From Halalkalicoccus jeotgali B3 (GTDB lineage Archaea; Halobacteriota; Halobacteria; Halobacteriales; Halalkalicoccaceae), in the NCBI RefSeq assembly GCF_000196895.1, contig NC_014297.1:744001-808000 (forward strand): 64,000 nt of DNA, in the 5' to 3' direction. Of the stretch, positions 42,878 to 51,499 are shown piece after piece (the stretch's first letter is position 1; each line of letters begins with the position of its first letter). The position numbers and the translations under genes are program-made. The notes under the pieces were generated by a model. The model did not search any database, was not told the DNA's origin, and saw nothing but the letters and a program-made list of their open reading frames with translations.

Positions 42878-43992
42878 CAGATCTCACCCATGTTTTGCTG
42901 TTTGCGCATCAGATACAGGAAGTAGGGGCCGCCGACCAGTCCGGTGACGATCCCCACCGGTATCTGGACCGGGTTGAGCGCGAGGCGTGCCCCGACGTCG
43001 GCGCCGACCATCAGCGCCGGGCCGACGAACAGACAGCCGACCATCAGCTTCCGGTAGTCGCTGCCGACGAGGTTCCGAACCATGTGAGGGACGATCAGCC
43101 CGACGAACCCGACGATCCCCGCCACGGCGATGCTCGCCGCGGCCGCTAGCACCGCGACCCCCGAGAGCGCGAAGCGAACCCGCTCGATCGACATACCCAG
43201 CGAGCGTGCGGTGCTCTCACCGAGCAACAGGACGTTACACTGCCGTGAGCCCGCCACCGACAGCGACACCGCCACTAGCGTCCAGGGCAAGGCCAACCGG
43301 ACCTGCTGCCAGTCGGTGCCCGTTAGCGAGCCGGTCGTCCAGGCGATCGCCGACTGGACGACGCCGATGTCCTCGGCGAAGAAAAACAGCGCCGTCTGGA
43401 GGCTCCCGAAGACGGTGCCGACGATGACGCCCGCGAGCACCAGGCGTACCGGCGAGGTGCCGCCCTTCCAGGCGATGACGTAGACGATCAGGAAGGCCCC
43501 AGCCCCGCCCAGCGAGGCGATCAGCGGGAGGAACGCGGTGAGACTCCCGAAGACCACGAGCGTCAGCAGGATGAGGAGCCCGGCCCCCGAGGAGACGCCC
43601 AGAATGAACGGACTCGCGAGTTCGTTTCGGGTGACCGCCTGGAAGATCGCCCCCGAAACCCCGAGGTTCATCCCGACGAGGATCCCGACGAACACCCGCG
43701 GAAGGCGGATGTTCCAGACGATGAGGCTCTCGCGGCTCATCTCGGGGACCTCGCCGCCGAAGAGGAACGCACTCCAGGCCTGAGCGTTGAAGATCACCTC
43801 GGGGTTGAACACCGCCGCCCACGCCTGCGAGAGCGTCATCGAGTACGCGCCGAAGCTCACCTGCACCAGCCCGCCGCCGACGACCACGGCGGCGCTCGCG
43901 AGCGCGACGACCAGAAGCTTCGGATCGAACAGCCACGAGAGACGCCCCTCGGCGGCGACGTTCGACGATTCGAGGCTCGACCCGCCGCTCAT
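42877..43992 (-). CDS. Fe-siderophore ABC transporter permease (FecCD family)
   Basis: 371 residues from ATG at 43992 (MSGGSSLESSNVAAEGRL). About nine to ten TM helices, with the family blocks NIRLPRVFVGILVGMNLGVSG, GVSSGAGLL and GFVGLIVPHMVRNLVGSDYR. It forms the membrane channel as a homodimer with the ATPase at 41999. It is downstream of binding protein 2 (55-bp gap). Confidence 0.92.
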   Translation of the reverse strand: MSGGSSLESSNVAAEGRLSWLFDPKLLVVALASAAVVVGGGLVQVSFGAYSMTLSQAWAAVFNPEVIFNAQAWSAFLFGGEVPEMSRESLIVWNIRLPRVFVGILVGMNLGVSGAIFQAVTRNELASPFILGVSSGAGLLILLTLVVFGSLTAFLPLIASLGGAGAFLIVYVIAWKGGTSPVRLVLAGVIVGTVFGSLQTALFFFAEDIGVVQSAIAWTTGSLTGTDWQQVRLALPWTLVAVSLSVAGSRQCNVLLLGESTARSLGMSIERVRFALSGVAVLAAAASIAVAGIVGFVGLIVPHMVRNLVGSDYRKLMVGCLFVGPALMVGADVGARLALNPVQIPVGIVTGLVGGPYFLYLMRKQQNMGEI

Positions 43993-44047
43993 GGTGCCTC
44001 GTGTTCCCGGGGGCGTGCGTACGCGAGTGCGTCGAGCGCGCTCACGG

Positions 44048-45262
44048 TCAGGCCTCTCCGGTGACGATCTCGGCGACTTCGGCCCGGTCGAACAACTGTT
44101 CCTCGGCAGGGATCTCGGGATACGGCTCGCCGGCTGCATACTCGGGCCACTCGCCGAAGACCTCGGGGTAGAGCTGTTTGGCGGTCATCTCCAACTGGAA
44201 GAGGTTCATCAGCGGGCCCTGTACCGGGTCCCCCGAAGGATAGACCCGCCCCGACTCGACGGCCGACAGCTGACTCCCGACGGGGTGATCGGCCAGCGTC
44301 TCGGCGATCGCCCCGACGTCGTAGTACGAGGCGATACCGTACTCGTGGAGCAACACGTCCGGATCGAACTCGAGCATCGTCTCGTACCCGTAGCTCGTCC
44401 CGCCGGTGATCTCCTCGCCGGCCAATGCGTCGGGCGCGCCGAGCGGACGAACGTGTGCGTTGGCAAAGCCCGGCGTGTCCGACCGGGTGGGATAGAACGT
44501 CCCGTCCATGAAGATGACCGTCGCGACCGTCGGGCGCTCCTCCTCGGGCGGGAGGTTCGACTCGATCGTTTCGAGGAGCTCCGAGTGGACGGCCGCAAGC
44601 GCCTCGAAACGGTCCTCGGTTCGGAACACCCCCGCGACCTGCTGTGCGATCTCCCAGAGGGTGTAGTACTCGTAGTCCTCGCGACACTCCTCGGGGGGTT
44701 GTGCGTGGTCGCGACTGAGGGTGTTTCCGAACCACGGCCCGATGTTCCGCTCGATCTCGTCGACGTCAGCCGACTCCCAGCCGTCGAACGAGAGGACGAG
44801 ACAGGGATCGACCAGGTGAAGGTCGGAGTTCAGTTCGTAAAACAGCTCCTTGCCCACGTCGAGCTGTCCCGAGCCGGTGTTGAGCTGTGCCAGCCCCTCC
44901 CGGTCGAACGCCACCCCGTCGAGGGCTTCGTAGTAGGCGTCGAGCGTGTTCCCGCCGGTTTCGGCGTCGAACCCCAGCGAGTTCACCGACTCGCCGTGGC
45001 CGTACGCGACCGCCATGTCCGCGTACAGCAGGCTATAGACCATCACGCTCTCGGGGACCGCCGTGAACTCGACGTCGCCCACCGGAGCCATCGACGCCGT
45101 GTAGGTCTCGCCCCCCTCGGAACCGTCCGATCCGTCCGACTGCCCCTTCCCACTATCGTCGCCAGTACATCCTGCAAGCAGGCCGCCGCCGGCGACTACC
45201 CCACCGTACTTGACGTACTCTCGCCGGGTCACTCCCCCACGGTCGGCCGCCTCTCTTCCCAT
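44048..45262 (-). CDS. Fe-siderophore ABC transporter binding lipoprotein (paralogue 2)
   Basis: 404 residues. Tat lipoprotein signal TRREYVKYGGVVAGGGLLAGC, Ser/Gly/Asp linker, then a binding-protein fold clearly paralogous to the genes at 40749 and 46100 (shared NLFQLEMTAKQLYPEVFGEW near the C-terminus with paralogue 1). It heads the permease-ATPase operon and is probably the main binding partner. Two tandem dyads lie upstream. Confidence 0.88.
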   Translation of the reverse strand: MGREAADRGGVTRREYVKYGGVVAGGGLLAGCTGDDSGKGQSDGSDGSEGGETYTASMAPVGDVEFTAVPESVMVYSLLYADMAVAYGHGESVNSLGFDAETGGNTLDAYYEALDGVAFDREGLAQLNTGSGQLDVGKELFYELNSDLHLVDPCLVLSFDGWESADVDEIERNIGPWFGNTLSRDHAQPPEECREDYEYYTLWEIAQQVAGVFRTEDRFEALAAVHSELLETIESNLPPEEERPTVATVIFMDGTFYPTRSDTPGFANAHVRPLGAPDALAGEEITGGTSYGYETMLEFDPDVLLHEYGIASYYDVGAIAETLADHPVGSQLSAVESGRVYPSGDPVQGPLMNLFQLEMTAKQLYPEVFGEWPEYAAGEPYPEIPAEEQLFDRAEVAEIVTGEA

Positions 45263-45267
45263 GGGTC

Positions 45268-45281
45268 TTAGGGGTCCCTAA
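45268..45281. promoter_or_regulatory. Iron-regulator-type dyad, paralogue 2, proximal
   Basis: TTAGG-GGTC-CCTAA, a perfect palindrome 6 bp upstream of the ATG. Confidence 0.65.
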
Positions 45282-45301
45282 AAACATAAAGCGTTTTCGA
45301 C

Positions 45302-45319
45302 TTTTCGGGGTGCCTAAAA
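45302..45319. promoter_or_regulatory. Iron-regulator-type dyad, paralogue 2, distal
   Basis: TTTTCGG-GGTG-CCTAAAA: one mismatch from the consensus dyad, centred 36 bp from the proximal site. Confidence 0.5.
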
Positions 45320-45357
45320 CGAACCCCGGACCGGGACACTGCGCTTTCGTCGGCCGG

Positions 45358-46092
45358 CTACACTCGACGCACGAGGTGATCCCGAACGGTTCGCTGACAC
45401 TCCCGGCAGAGTTCCTCGAGGCGCACGGCAGTCACGAGCACCGGGTGATCGATCGGGAGTCCCTCGTAGAGATAGCTCGCGAGGTCCCGCTGTCTGACGC
45501 CCGCCCGGCCCTGTGCGCCCGTGGTCCGCCCGAGGTCCGTCTGGCGGTCGGCGAGCAGCCCCTCACAGTCCGCCCGAAACGCCCCGAGGCGGGCGTGGCG
45601 CTCGCGCAGTCCCTCGAACCCATACGCCGAAAGCGCCGTCTCGTTCTCCTCGATCATCCACTCGCGGACCGGCTCGACGACTCCCCTCGCGCGTCGAAGC
45701 GAGTCGGCTTCGGCCTCGAGCGCGCCGTCCATCGCGGCGAGTTCGGCCCGACGGCGATCGACTTCGGTGCCGATCGCCCGATAGAGCGGGGGCGAGACGC
45801 CGCCGGTCGCGAGCGCCGTCGCGATCTCCTCGCCGAGTTCCGCGCCGAGCAGTTCCATCGTCGCGCGGTCCTCGCAGGTCGGCGCGACCGTCTCGGCGAA
45901 CGCCTCCCGGATCGGTCGCGCGCCCGTCCGGCCGGCCGAGGAGACGAGGGTGTCGCCGCCGTCGGCGATCGCTGCCCGTGGCGAGACCGATTCTATCCGG
46001 GTGCGAAACCGGTCGTAGGCCGCGCGCTTTTCGGAAACCGCCTCGCGTTCGCGCGCGACGCGTTCGCGTGCCCCCTCGATGTGGGTCCTCAT
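45358..46092 (-). CDS. Coiled-coil haloarchaeal protein (DUF7260-like)
   Basis: 244 residues from ATG at 46092 (MRTHIEGARERVAREREAV). It is almost wholly helical, Arg/Glu/Ala-rich, with long coiled-coil stretches (residues 5-30 and 110-160). There are no membrane segments. Near the C-terminus RLEELCRECQRTVRDHL has two Cys. I recall the family as DUF7260, of unknown function. It lies 7 bp after binding protein 3 and may be read with it. Confidence 0.65.
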   Translation of the reverse strand: MRTHIEGARERVAREREAVSEKRAAYDRFRTRIESVSPRAAIADGGDTLVSSAGRTGARPIREAFAETVAPTCEDRATMELLGAELGEEIATALATGGVSPPLYRAIGTEVDRRRAELAAMDGALEAEADSLRRARGVVEPVREWMIEENETALSAYGFEGLRERHARLGAFRADCEGLLADRQTDLGRTTGAQGRAGVRQRDLASYLYEGLPIDHPVLVTAVRLEELCRECQRTVRDHLVRRV

Positions 46093-46099
46093 CGGCTCC

Positions 46100-47233
46100 T
46101 CATTGGCCGGTGACGATCCCGGCGACCTCGTCCCGGTCGAACAGCTCCTCCTCGATCCCGTAGACCTGTCCAGCGGCCCGCTCGGTGAGCACGAGGTTCG
46201 TGATCGGGCCCTGATAGAGCGGTCCACCCCGGTAGACGTCGCCGTTCTGGACGGCGGTCAGACGGCTCGCGACGTCGTCGTTCTCCAGGAACGAGACGAC
46301 GGTGTCTTGGAACTCCGAGGCGGTTTTTCCCTCCTGGCCCCGCAGGAGCAACACCTCGGGGTCGACCTCCAGCAGCGTCTCGAAGTCCAGTTCCCCGCGA
46401 TTGGTGTGGAAGTCCTCGACCTCCGAGTTCGCGAGCGCGTCGCGCACGCCCAGATCGCGCCACTGCTTGAAGCTCGTCCCCTCGCTGATCAGGTACGGCA
46501 GGAACGTTTCGGGCTGGTCGCCGTCGGCCCACAGGATCGCCACCTCGGGGCGCTCTCCTTCCGGCGGAACGATCTCCTCGACCCGGCCCTGAAACTCCTC
46601 GTGGAGCGCGACGAACTGCTCGTAGCGCTCTTGTTCCTGAAAGGCCTCCGCGAGCTTCCCGAACGCCTCGTACAGGGTATAGTACTGGTAGTCGTCGTGC
46701 CAGGCGTACTCCTGCGAGAAGATGCTGTTCCCGAAGAAGGGTCCGACGCTCTCGTCGATCTCGTCGATGTCGGCCTGCTCCCAGCCGCTGTAGCGATTCA
46801 ACAGGAAGTTCGGGTCGATGACGTGGACGTCGGCGTCGAGTTCGTAGAACAGCTCCTTGTCGACGCCGTTCTGATAGAGGTCCGTCATCCCGCTCGTATC
46901 GACAGAGACGTCCGGGATCCCGTCGTAGTACCGGGTGTGATACCGGCTCGTGAGCCACAGCGCTTCGGGGGGCTCGTGGCCGAGCGCCACCCCCATGTCC
47001 GCCCAGCTCCCGTTGTTCGCGACCCACCGCTCGGGCGGGGACTCGAAGGTGACCTCCCCGACCGGCTCCATCGAGACGGTGTAGGACCCGCCTCCGCCCC
47101 CGCCATCGTCGCTCGAACCGTTCCCGTCTCCATCGCCATCGCCGCCGGTACAGCCCGCGAGTGCGAGCCCCGCCGCCGAACCGCCCGATACTAGTACCTC
47201 CCGTCGCGTCGGTCCCCTCGAACTACCTGCCAT
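46100..47233 (-). CDS. Fe-siderophore ABC transporter binding lipoprotein (paralogue 3)
   Basis: 377 residues. Tat lipoprotein signal TRREVLVSGGSAAGLALAGC, a Gly/Asp-rich linker, then the same binding-protein fold (MEPVGEVTFESPPERW, VLLLRGQEGKTASEF, VQNGDVYRGGPLYQGPI). It is more divergent than paralogues 1 and 2 and has no transporter subunits of its own nearby. It may offer a second ligand specificity to the same permease. Two tandem dyads lie upstream. Confidence 0.87.
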   Translation of the reverse strand: MAGSSRGPTRREVLVSGGSAAGLALAGCTGGDGDGDGNGSSDDGGGGGGSYTVSMEPVGEVTFESPPERWVANNGSWADMGVALGHEPPEALWLTSRYHTRYYDGIPDVSVDTSGMTDLYQNGVDKELFYELDADVHVIDPNFLLNRYSGWEQADIDEIDESVGPFFGNSIFSQEYAWHDDYQYYTLYEAFGKLAEAFQEQERYEQFVALHEEFQGRVEEIVPPEGERPEVAILWADGDQPETFLPYLISEGTSFKQWRDLGVRDALANSEVEDFHTNRGELDFETLLEVDPEVLLLRGQEGKTASEFQDTVVSFLENDDVASRLTAVQNGDVYRGGPLYQGPITNLVLTERAAGQVYGIEEELFDRDEVAGIVTGQ

Positions 47234-47237
47234 ATGA

Positions 47238-47253
47238 TTTAGGGCCGCCTAAA
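47238..47253. promoter_or_regulatory. Iron-regulator-type dyad, paralogue 3, proximal
   Basis: TTTAGG-GCCG-CCTAAA, a perfect 6-bp dyad 5 bp before the ATG. Confidence 0.65.
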
Positions 47254-47271
47254 GAGACATAGTTCTTTCCG

Positions 47272-47288
47272 TTTTCGGTAAGCCTAAA
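47272..47288. promoter_or_regulatory. Iron-regulator-type dyad, paralogue 3, distal
   Basis: TTTTCGG-TAAG-CCTAAA, centred 35 bp from the proximal site; the same imperfect half (TCGG) as the distal site of paralogue 2. It abuts the 3' end of the protoglobin gene. Confidence 0.5.
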
Positions 47289-47291
47289 CCG

Positions 47292-47879
47292 TCACCAATC
47301 GCCCTCCGGGAAGTACGGCTGGGTCCAGAGGGTCACCTGGAGGGTGACCGACTTGAACCATGCGTGGAACATGTCGTTTACCATCCCCTCGCTGTGATCC
47401 CCGTTCTCGAGGAAGTCCCGGATCGTGGCGGAGATGGGATAGATGAAGGCGATCAGGTAGCGCGCGTGGATATGGTCGACGGCGTCGGCGTCGTCGGTTC
47501 GGTTCTTCTTCTCGCGGTGATGTCGCAGTCCGATCTCGTACTGGTAGTTCAGCCACTCTTGGTCGTAGGGCGGATCGCAGGTGTCACGTATCCACTGGCC
47601 GAACCGTGCGCGCACCCGATCGAGGTACTCCTCGTCGGGGGTGCCCTCTCCGTCGGTGAAGTAGTAGACGAGGTGGTCGTTCGCGCCGACGAAGTCGTAC
47701 CACAGATCGAGGATCTCCTCGATCTGGGGTTCGAGCACCTCACCGGCCTCCCGAAGCGCCTCCTCGTCCTCGGCGTCGAACATCACCGCCGCCTGCAGCC
47801 TCTCCAGTTCCTCCTCGTCGTACGGGGCCTCGGGGAGCGATTCGTCGCCGTAGTCGTAGCCGGGGATCTCCTCGGACAT
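47292..47879 (-). CDS. Protoglobin-domain haem protein
   Basis: 195 residues from ATG at 47879 (MSEEIPGYDYGDESLPE). It shows the protoglobin pattern seen in archaea: GLRHHREKKNRTD with paired His (the proximal haem ligand is probably in this block), HARYLIAFIYPISATIRDFL and FKSVTLQVTLW near the C-terminus. It binds haem and gases such as O2, CO or NO; the role is sensing or detoxification. It is divergent from an HxlR regulator (77-bp gap) and upstream of siderophore-binding gene 3. Confidence 0.85.
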   Translation of the reverse strand: MSEEIPGYDYGDESLPEAPYDEEELERLQAAVMFDAEDEEALREAGEVLEPQIEEILDLWYDFVGANDHLVYYFTDGEGTPDEEYLDRVRARFGQWIRDTCDPPYDQEWLNYQYEIGLRHHREKKNRTDDADAVDHIHARYLIAFIYPISATIRDFLENGDHSEGMVNDMFHAWFKSVTLQVTLWTQPYFPEGDW

Positions 47880-47956
47880 CACGGGAGAGGATACCACGCC
47901 CGAAGTTGTAAATCGGGGAGTAAGAACCAAGCGAGTAGGTCCACGATTTCGAAGCG

Positions 47957-48226
47957 ATGGGAACCGATCTCTGGGACGTGCTTGGCTGTAAGTGGACCCG
48001 GCGGATCGTCGCGCATCTCGCGGGCGGGGAGACGCGCTTCAACGAGATCAAGCGCGCCCTCGGGGTTCCCACGAGCACCCTCTCGGCCCGTCTCAAACGC
48101 CTCGAATCGTCGGATATCGTCTTTCGGGAGGTCGAGGAGAGCACGCCCCCGGCGGTACACTACGGCCTCACGAACCGGGGCGAGCGACTGGCAGAACTGC
48201 TCGCCGAGATCGACCGTCTCGACTAG
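47957..48226 (+). CDS. HxlR-family winged-helix regulator
   Basis: 89 residues from MGTDLWDVLGCKWTRRIVAH. HxlR-type wHTH: GKWT-like GCKWT, FNEIKRALGVPTSTLSARLKRLE recognition region, then VHYGLTNRGERLAELL. It is shorter than the usual 100-120 residues, lacking the N-terminal CP motif. It is divergent from the protoglobin and may regulate it. Its stop overlaps the convergent MBL gene by 4 bp. Confidence 0.85.
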   Translation: MGTDLWDVLGCKWTRRIVAHLAGGETRFNEIKRALGVPTSTLSARLKRLESSDIVFREVEESTPPAVHYGLTNRGERLAELLAEIDRLD

Positions 48227-49041
48227 AGGCTGTAGCGTTCGCCGTCGACCGCGAGCGGCTCCGCGAACGCCTCCTCGGGCGGGTAGAAGTGCGCGAGGTG
48301 GACGAGGCGGGTCCGCTCGGCGTTCAGTTCTTCGGCTAAGTCGAGTGCCCCCTCGCGGGTCATGTGTTTGGTCCCGAACGTACGGGGCACACCTTCGGAA
48401 TCGTGGTGGCGTCCCCCGATGGGATGGCCTTCACACCGCGAGGCCGGAACGATGGCGTCCGCGAGCAGGAGGTCCGGGTCCGAAAGCGCCTCCTTCGAAC
48501 GGTCGGGCACGTCGTAGCTGGTGTCGCCGGTCAGCGAGAGCTTCGTCTCCCCTTCCTCGATGACGAGCCCGTAGCAGTAAAGCGGCGGGTGATCGACCGG
48601 CACGAGCGTCACGTCGAACCCGCAGGTCCGAAACCGCTCGAATGGCGCGTGGTCTCGAACCGTGATCCGGTCGAGGTAGTCGTATTTGTCCCGGATCGTA
48701 TCGGCGACGCTTTCGTCGGTCACGGGGTCGATCTCGTTGGCAGCGTGAACCGGGAGGTCCTCGAACAGCCGGTAGGCGTTTCCGAGCCCGTCGAGGTGGT
48801 CGAAGTGGATGTGGCTGATGACCATCGCATCGGGCAGCGGGACTTCCTGTGTGAGAAACTGGTGGCGAAAGTCGGGGCTGGCGTCGATCAACAGCGACTG
48901 GTCGGTCACCTCGTTGGTGAGGTGAACCGAAAAGCGACTGCGCTCGACGCCGAGTTCGCGCGCGCGCTCGCAGGTCCCACATTCACAGTCCGGCGTCGGG
49001 GTCCCGGTCGTATCGCCGGTCCCCAACAGCGTGACTTCCAT
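48223..49041 (-). CDS. PhnP-like metallo-beta-lactamase-fold phosphodiesterase
   Basis: 272 residues. N-terminal MEVTLLGTGDTTGTP, a cysteine set CECGTC typical of PhnP structural zinc, HxHxDH motif SHIHFDHLDGLG (about residue 77), and C-terminal LVHLAHFYPP. PhnP hydrolyses cyclic phosphodiesters; other family members act on lipoyl or small cyclic esters, so substrate is open. Its ATG overlaps the ATPase stop (ATGA), indicating coupling with the AAA protein. Confidence 0.85.
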   Translation of the reverse strand: MEVTLLGTGDTTGTPTPDCECGTCERARELGVERSRFSVHLTNEVTDQSLLIDASPDFRHQFLTQEVPLPDAMVISHIHFDHLDGLGNAYRLFEDLPVHAANEIDPVTDESVADTIRDKYDYLDRITVRDHAPFERFRTCGFDVTLVPVDHPPLYCYGLVIEEGETKLSLTGDTSYDVPDRSKEALSDPDLLLADAIVPASRCEGHPIGGRHHDSEGVPRTFGTKHMTREGALDLAEELNAERTRLVHLAHFYPPEEAFAEPLAVDGERYSL

Positions 49042-50378
49042 CAGTGATCGTGGTCGTGATCGTGTCCCTCGGGTGACCCGCCGGCGACCAGCGCCTCGTG
49101 ATCGCCCTCGATCATGTCGAGGTCCTTCAAGGTGTCTCGCTCCTCGAAGTCCGTAACCGCATCCAGCAGGTCACGCTGGGTCAGCGTGCGACGGTTCTCG
49201 GTCAGCGCCTCCAACACCGCTTCCCGGAGGACCATCCGCAGGTCGCTGCCGGTCAGGCCCTCGGTTTCCGTAGCGATCTCCCCGGGGTCGAAGCCGGTGA
49301 TGTCCATCTCGCGGGTGATGACGCTGAAGATGTCCGCGCGCATTCGATCGTCGGGTTTGGGGAAGTTGACGATCTCGTCGAAGCGGCGCCACGCCGCGGC
49401 GTCGAGTTGGTCGGGGTGGTTGGTCGCCCCGATGAGAAGGACGTCGTCCTGGATCAGGCTCACCTCGTCGATACTCTTCAACAGCGTGTTGACGGCGCGC
49501 TTGATCGCGGCGTGCTCGTCGCTTCGCCGCGTTTTGGCGACGAAGTCGAACTCGTCGATAAAGAGGATACACGGCGAGAGGCGTTTGGCGACCTCGAAGA
49601 CCTTATCGACGTTTTTGGCCGTTTCACCGAGGTACTGGCTGGTGATCATCGAAAGTTTGACTTCGACGAACGGCAGGTCCAGATCGTGGGCCAGCGCCCG
49701 CGAGGTCGTGGTCTTGCCGGTGCCGGGCGGTCCGACGAAGAGGAGCTTGCCGATCTCGCGAAGCCCGATGGCCGCCAGGTACTCGCGGTGCTCGATGGCT
49801 TTGACGATCTTGTCGATCTCGGCCTCCTGCTGGTCGGTCAGTACGAGATCGTCGAGGGTCATCTCGATCTCCTCGGGGGCCCGGATGTCGACGAGATCGA
49901 GCATCTCCGCCTCGTCCTCGTCGTCGGGATCGAAGTACGTCTCGAGCAGGTTGTCGATCCAGACGCGATCGGCCCGGATCGGCCGGGCGTTCTCGCGGGC
50001 GTGCTCGTAGTCGACGGGCACGTCGATATCGCGGTCCTCGTAGAACCCCGAGAGGGTGGGGTTGTCGGCGAGTCGCCCCTCGTCGGTTCGCGTTGCGACC
50101 CAGTCGGCCGCCAGATCGGAATCCGAGAGCGTCAACTCGCCGGAGAACTCGGCTCGCTGGGTAAAGAGCAGATCCGAAACCGCCTCCCAGGGCTCGTTGA
50201 CGCCCGTAGCTTCTCGGGCGTTCTCCTCGGTCACCGAGAGCGGGCGCTCGATCGACCCGCCCTCCCAGAACACCTTTCGGTACTCGGCGGGCAGGTCGTT
50301 CTCGTCGAAGCGCCGGTCGGTGCTGTAGGCGTGAGCCGTCAGTAGGAACTCGACCACCGGAAGCGCCGAATTACTCAT
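49041..50378 (-). CDS. AAA-family ATPase with His/Asp tail
   Basis: 445 residues from ATG at 50378 (MSNSALPVVEFLL); an ATG three codons upstream is also possible. An N-terminal domain of about 190 residues of unknown fold is followed by an AAA module with Walker A GPPGTGKTTTSRAL, Walker B CILFIDEFDFVAK, sensor GATNHPDQLD, and C-terminal helical lid LTGSDLRMVLREAV. It ends with alternating His and Asp (HDHDHDH), a possible metal-binding tail. It resembles membrane-free FtsH/CDC48-like AAA proteins but has a single module and no protease domain. It may be a chaperone or remodeller. Confidence 0.85.
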   Translation of the reverse strand: MSNSALPVVEFLLTAHAYSTDRRFDENDLPAEYRKVFWEGGSIERPLSVTEENAREATGVNEPWEAVSDLLFTQRAEFSGELTLSDSDLAADWVATRTDEGRLADNPTLSGFYEDRDIDVPVDYEHARENARPIRADRVWIDNLLETYFDPDDEDEAEMLDLVDIRAPEEIEMTLDDLVLTDQQEAEIDKIVKAIEHREYLAAIGLREIGKLLFVGPPGTGKTTTSRALAHDLDLPFVEVKLSMITSQYLGETAKNVDKVFEVAKRLSPCILFIDEFDFVAKTRRSDEHAAIKRAVNTLLKSIDEVSLIQDDVLLIGATNHPDQLDAAAWRRFDEIVNFPKPDDRMRADIFSVITREMDITGFDPGEIATETEGLTGSDLRMVLREAVLEALTENRRTLTQRDLLDAVTDFEERDTLKDLDMIEGDHEALVAGGSPEGHDHDHDH

Positions 50379-50641
50379 TCCCACCACACTTATCGCCCCG
50401 GATTCTTAACGCCATCGACATTCGGACCGCGTTGTTCTCCTCGCGTCCGCCTCTTGTATTATTATTTATCATTTATTATATATTCGTGCCCGATCCGTCG
50501 ATCCGTCGACCGCCGAGCACTCTCCTCTAGGTGTTCGTACCCGTCCGAACGGGAGCTAGTCGAAGCCAATGGGCAGAACGTGTATCGAAAACGACTGATA
50601 TACTACGGATGGAATAAGCTTTTGTCTCTGAAAGATCATTA

Positions 50642-51436
50642 ATGGGTATGACTGCTCCAGCGCACAGTCTCCTCGAGACCGTCATGCGGCGGCGGGCGGT
50701 TCTCGAGTGTCTCGGGGACGGTCCACGCGAGAAGCGCGGCCTCACCGAGCGCCTCGACGTCTCGAGACAGACGGTCGATCGCTCGGTTCGGGAACTCGAG
50801 GCCGCCGCCTTGGTCGAACGTGCCGACGAGGGCTACCGGCTGACGCTCGTCGGGAACCTGGCCTACCGGGAGTTCGAATCGCTGCTCGAGCGGTACGACC
50901 GCCTCCGTCTCGCCCGCGACCTCCTCGCCTATCTCCCGCCGGAGACGGGACTCGATGTCGACTGTCTCCTCGGCGCGGAGGTCGTCCATGCCGGCCATCC
51001 GATGCCCCACGAACCGGTTCGGGAACTCGAACGCCTCGTCGAGAGCGCAGCGCACCTCGTGGGCTACTCCCCGATCGCGTTTCCCCAGTACGTCTCGCTG
51101 TTCTACGAGCAGATCACGCGGACCGACACCGAAATCGAACTGTTCCTCGATGCCCCGCTGGTCGAACAGCTCCGCTCGAAGTACGACGAGAAGCTCCGTG
51201 AGGGGCTTGCGGCGCCGAACTTCACCCTCTATCGGCTCTCCGAGTCGCTCTGTCCGAACATGGGGATCCTCATCGCCGACGGCACGACCGTCTGGATCGG
51301 CATCTACGACGAGACCGGCAACGTCCGCGGGTCGATCACGACCGAGGCCGACTCGGCGCTCGCGTGGGCCCGCACCCACCTCGATGGCTGTCGGGATCAC
51401 GGCCGGGAGGTACGCTTGCGATCGACCGGTCGATGA
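50642..51436 (+). CDS. Winged-helix regulator with FilR1-type sensor domain (DUF1724)
   Basis: 264 residues. N-terminal wHTH (GLTERLDVSRQTVDRSVREL, about residues 35-54) and a C-terminal domain similar to methanogenesis regulator FilR1 (SAAHLVGYSPIAFPQYVSLF, then GILIADGTTVWIGIYDETG). It probably senses a small ligand and regulates nearby or distant genes. An AT-rich promoter patch with GAATAAGCT lies about 30 bp upstream. A start two codons later is equally possible. It is upstream of the thiolase (63-bp gap). Confidence 0.82.
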   Translation: MGMTAPAHSLLETVMRRRAVLECLGDGPREKRGLTERLDVSRQTVDRSVRELEAAALVERADEGYRLTLVGNLAYREFESLLERYDRLRLARDLLAYLPPETGLDVDCLLGAEVVHAGHPMPHEPVRELERLVESAAHLVGYSPIAFPQYVSLFYEQITRTDTEIELFLDAPLVEQLRSKYDEKLREGLAAPNFTLYRLSESLCPNMGILIADGTTVWIGIYDETGNVRGSITTEADSALAWARTHLDGCRDHGREVRLRSTGR

Positions 51437-51499
51437 ACTCCTCTCCCGGTCCCGGGAGTTGTACGGCCGTTTAAGTTCGCCCCGGCCGAAACGGGCCCA

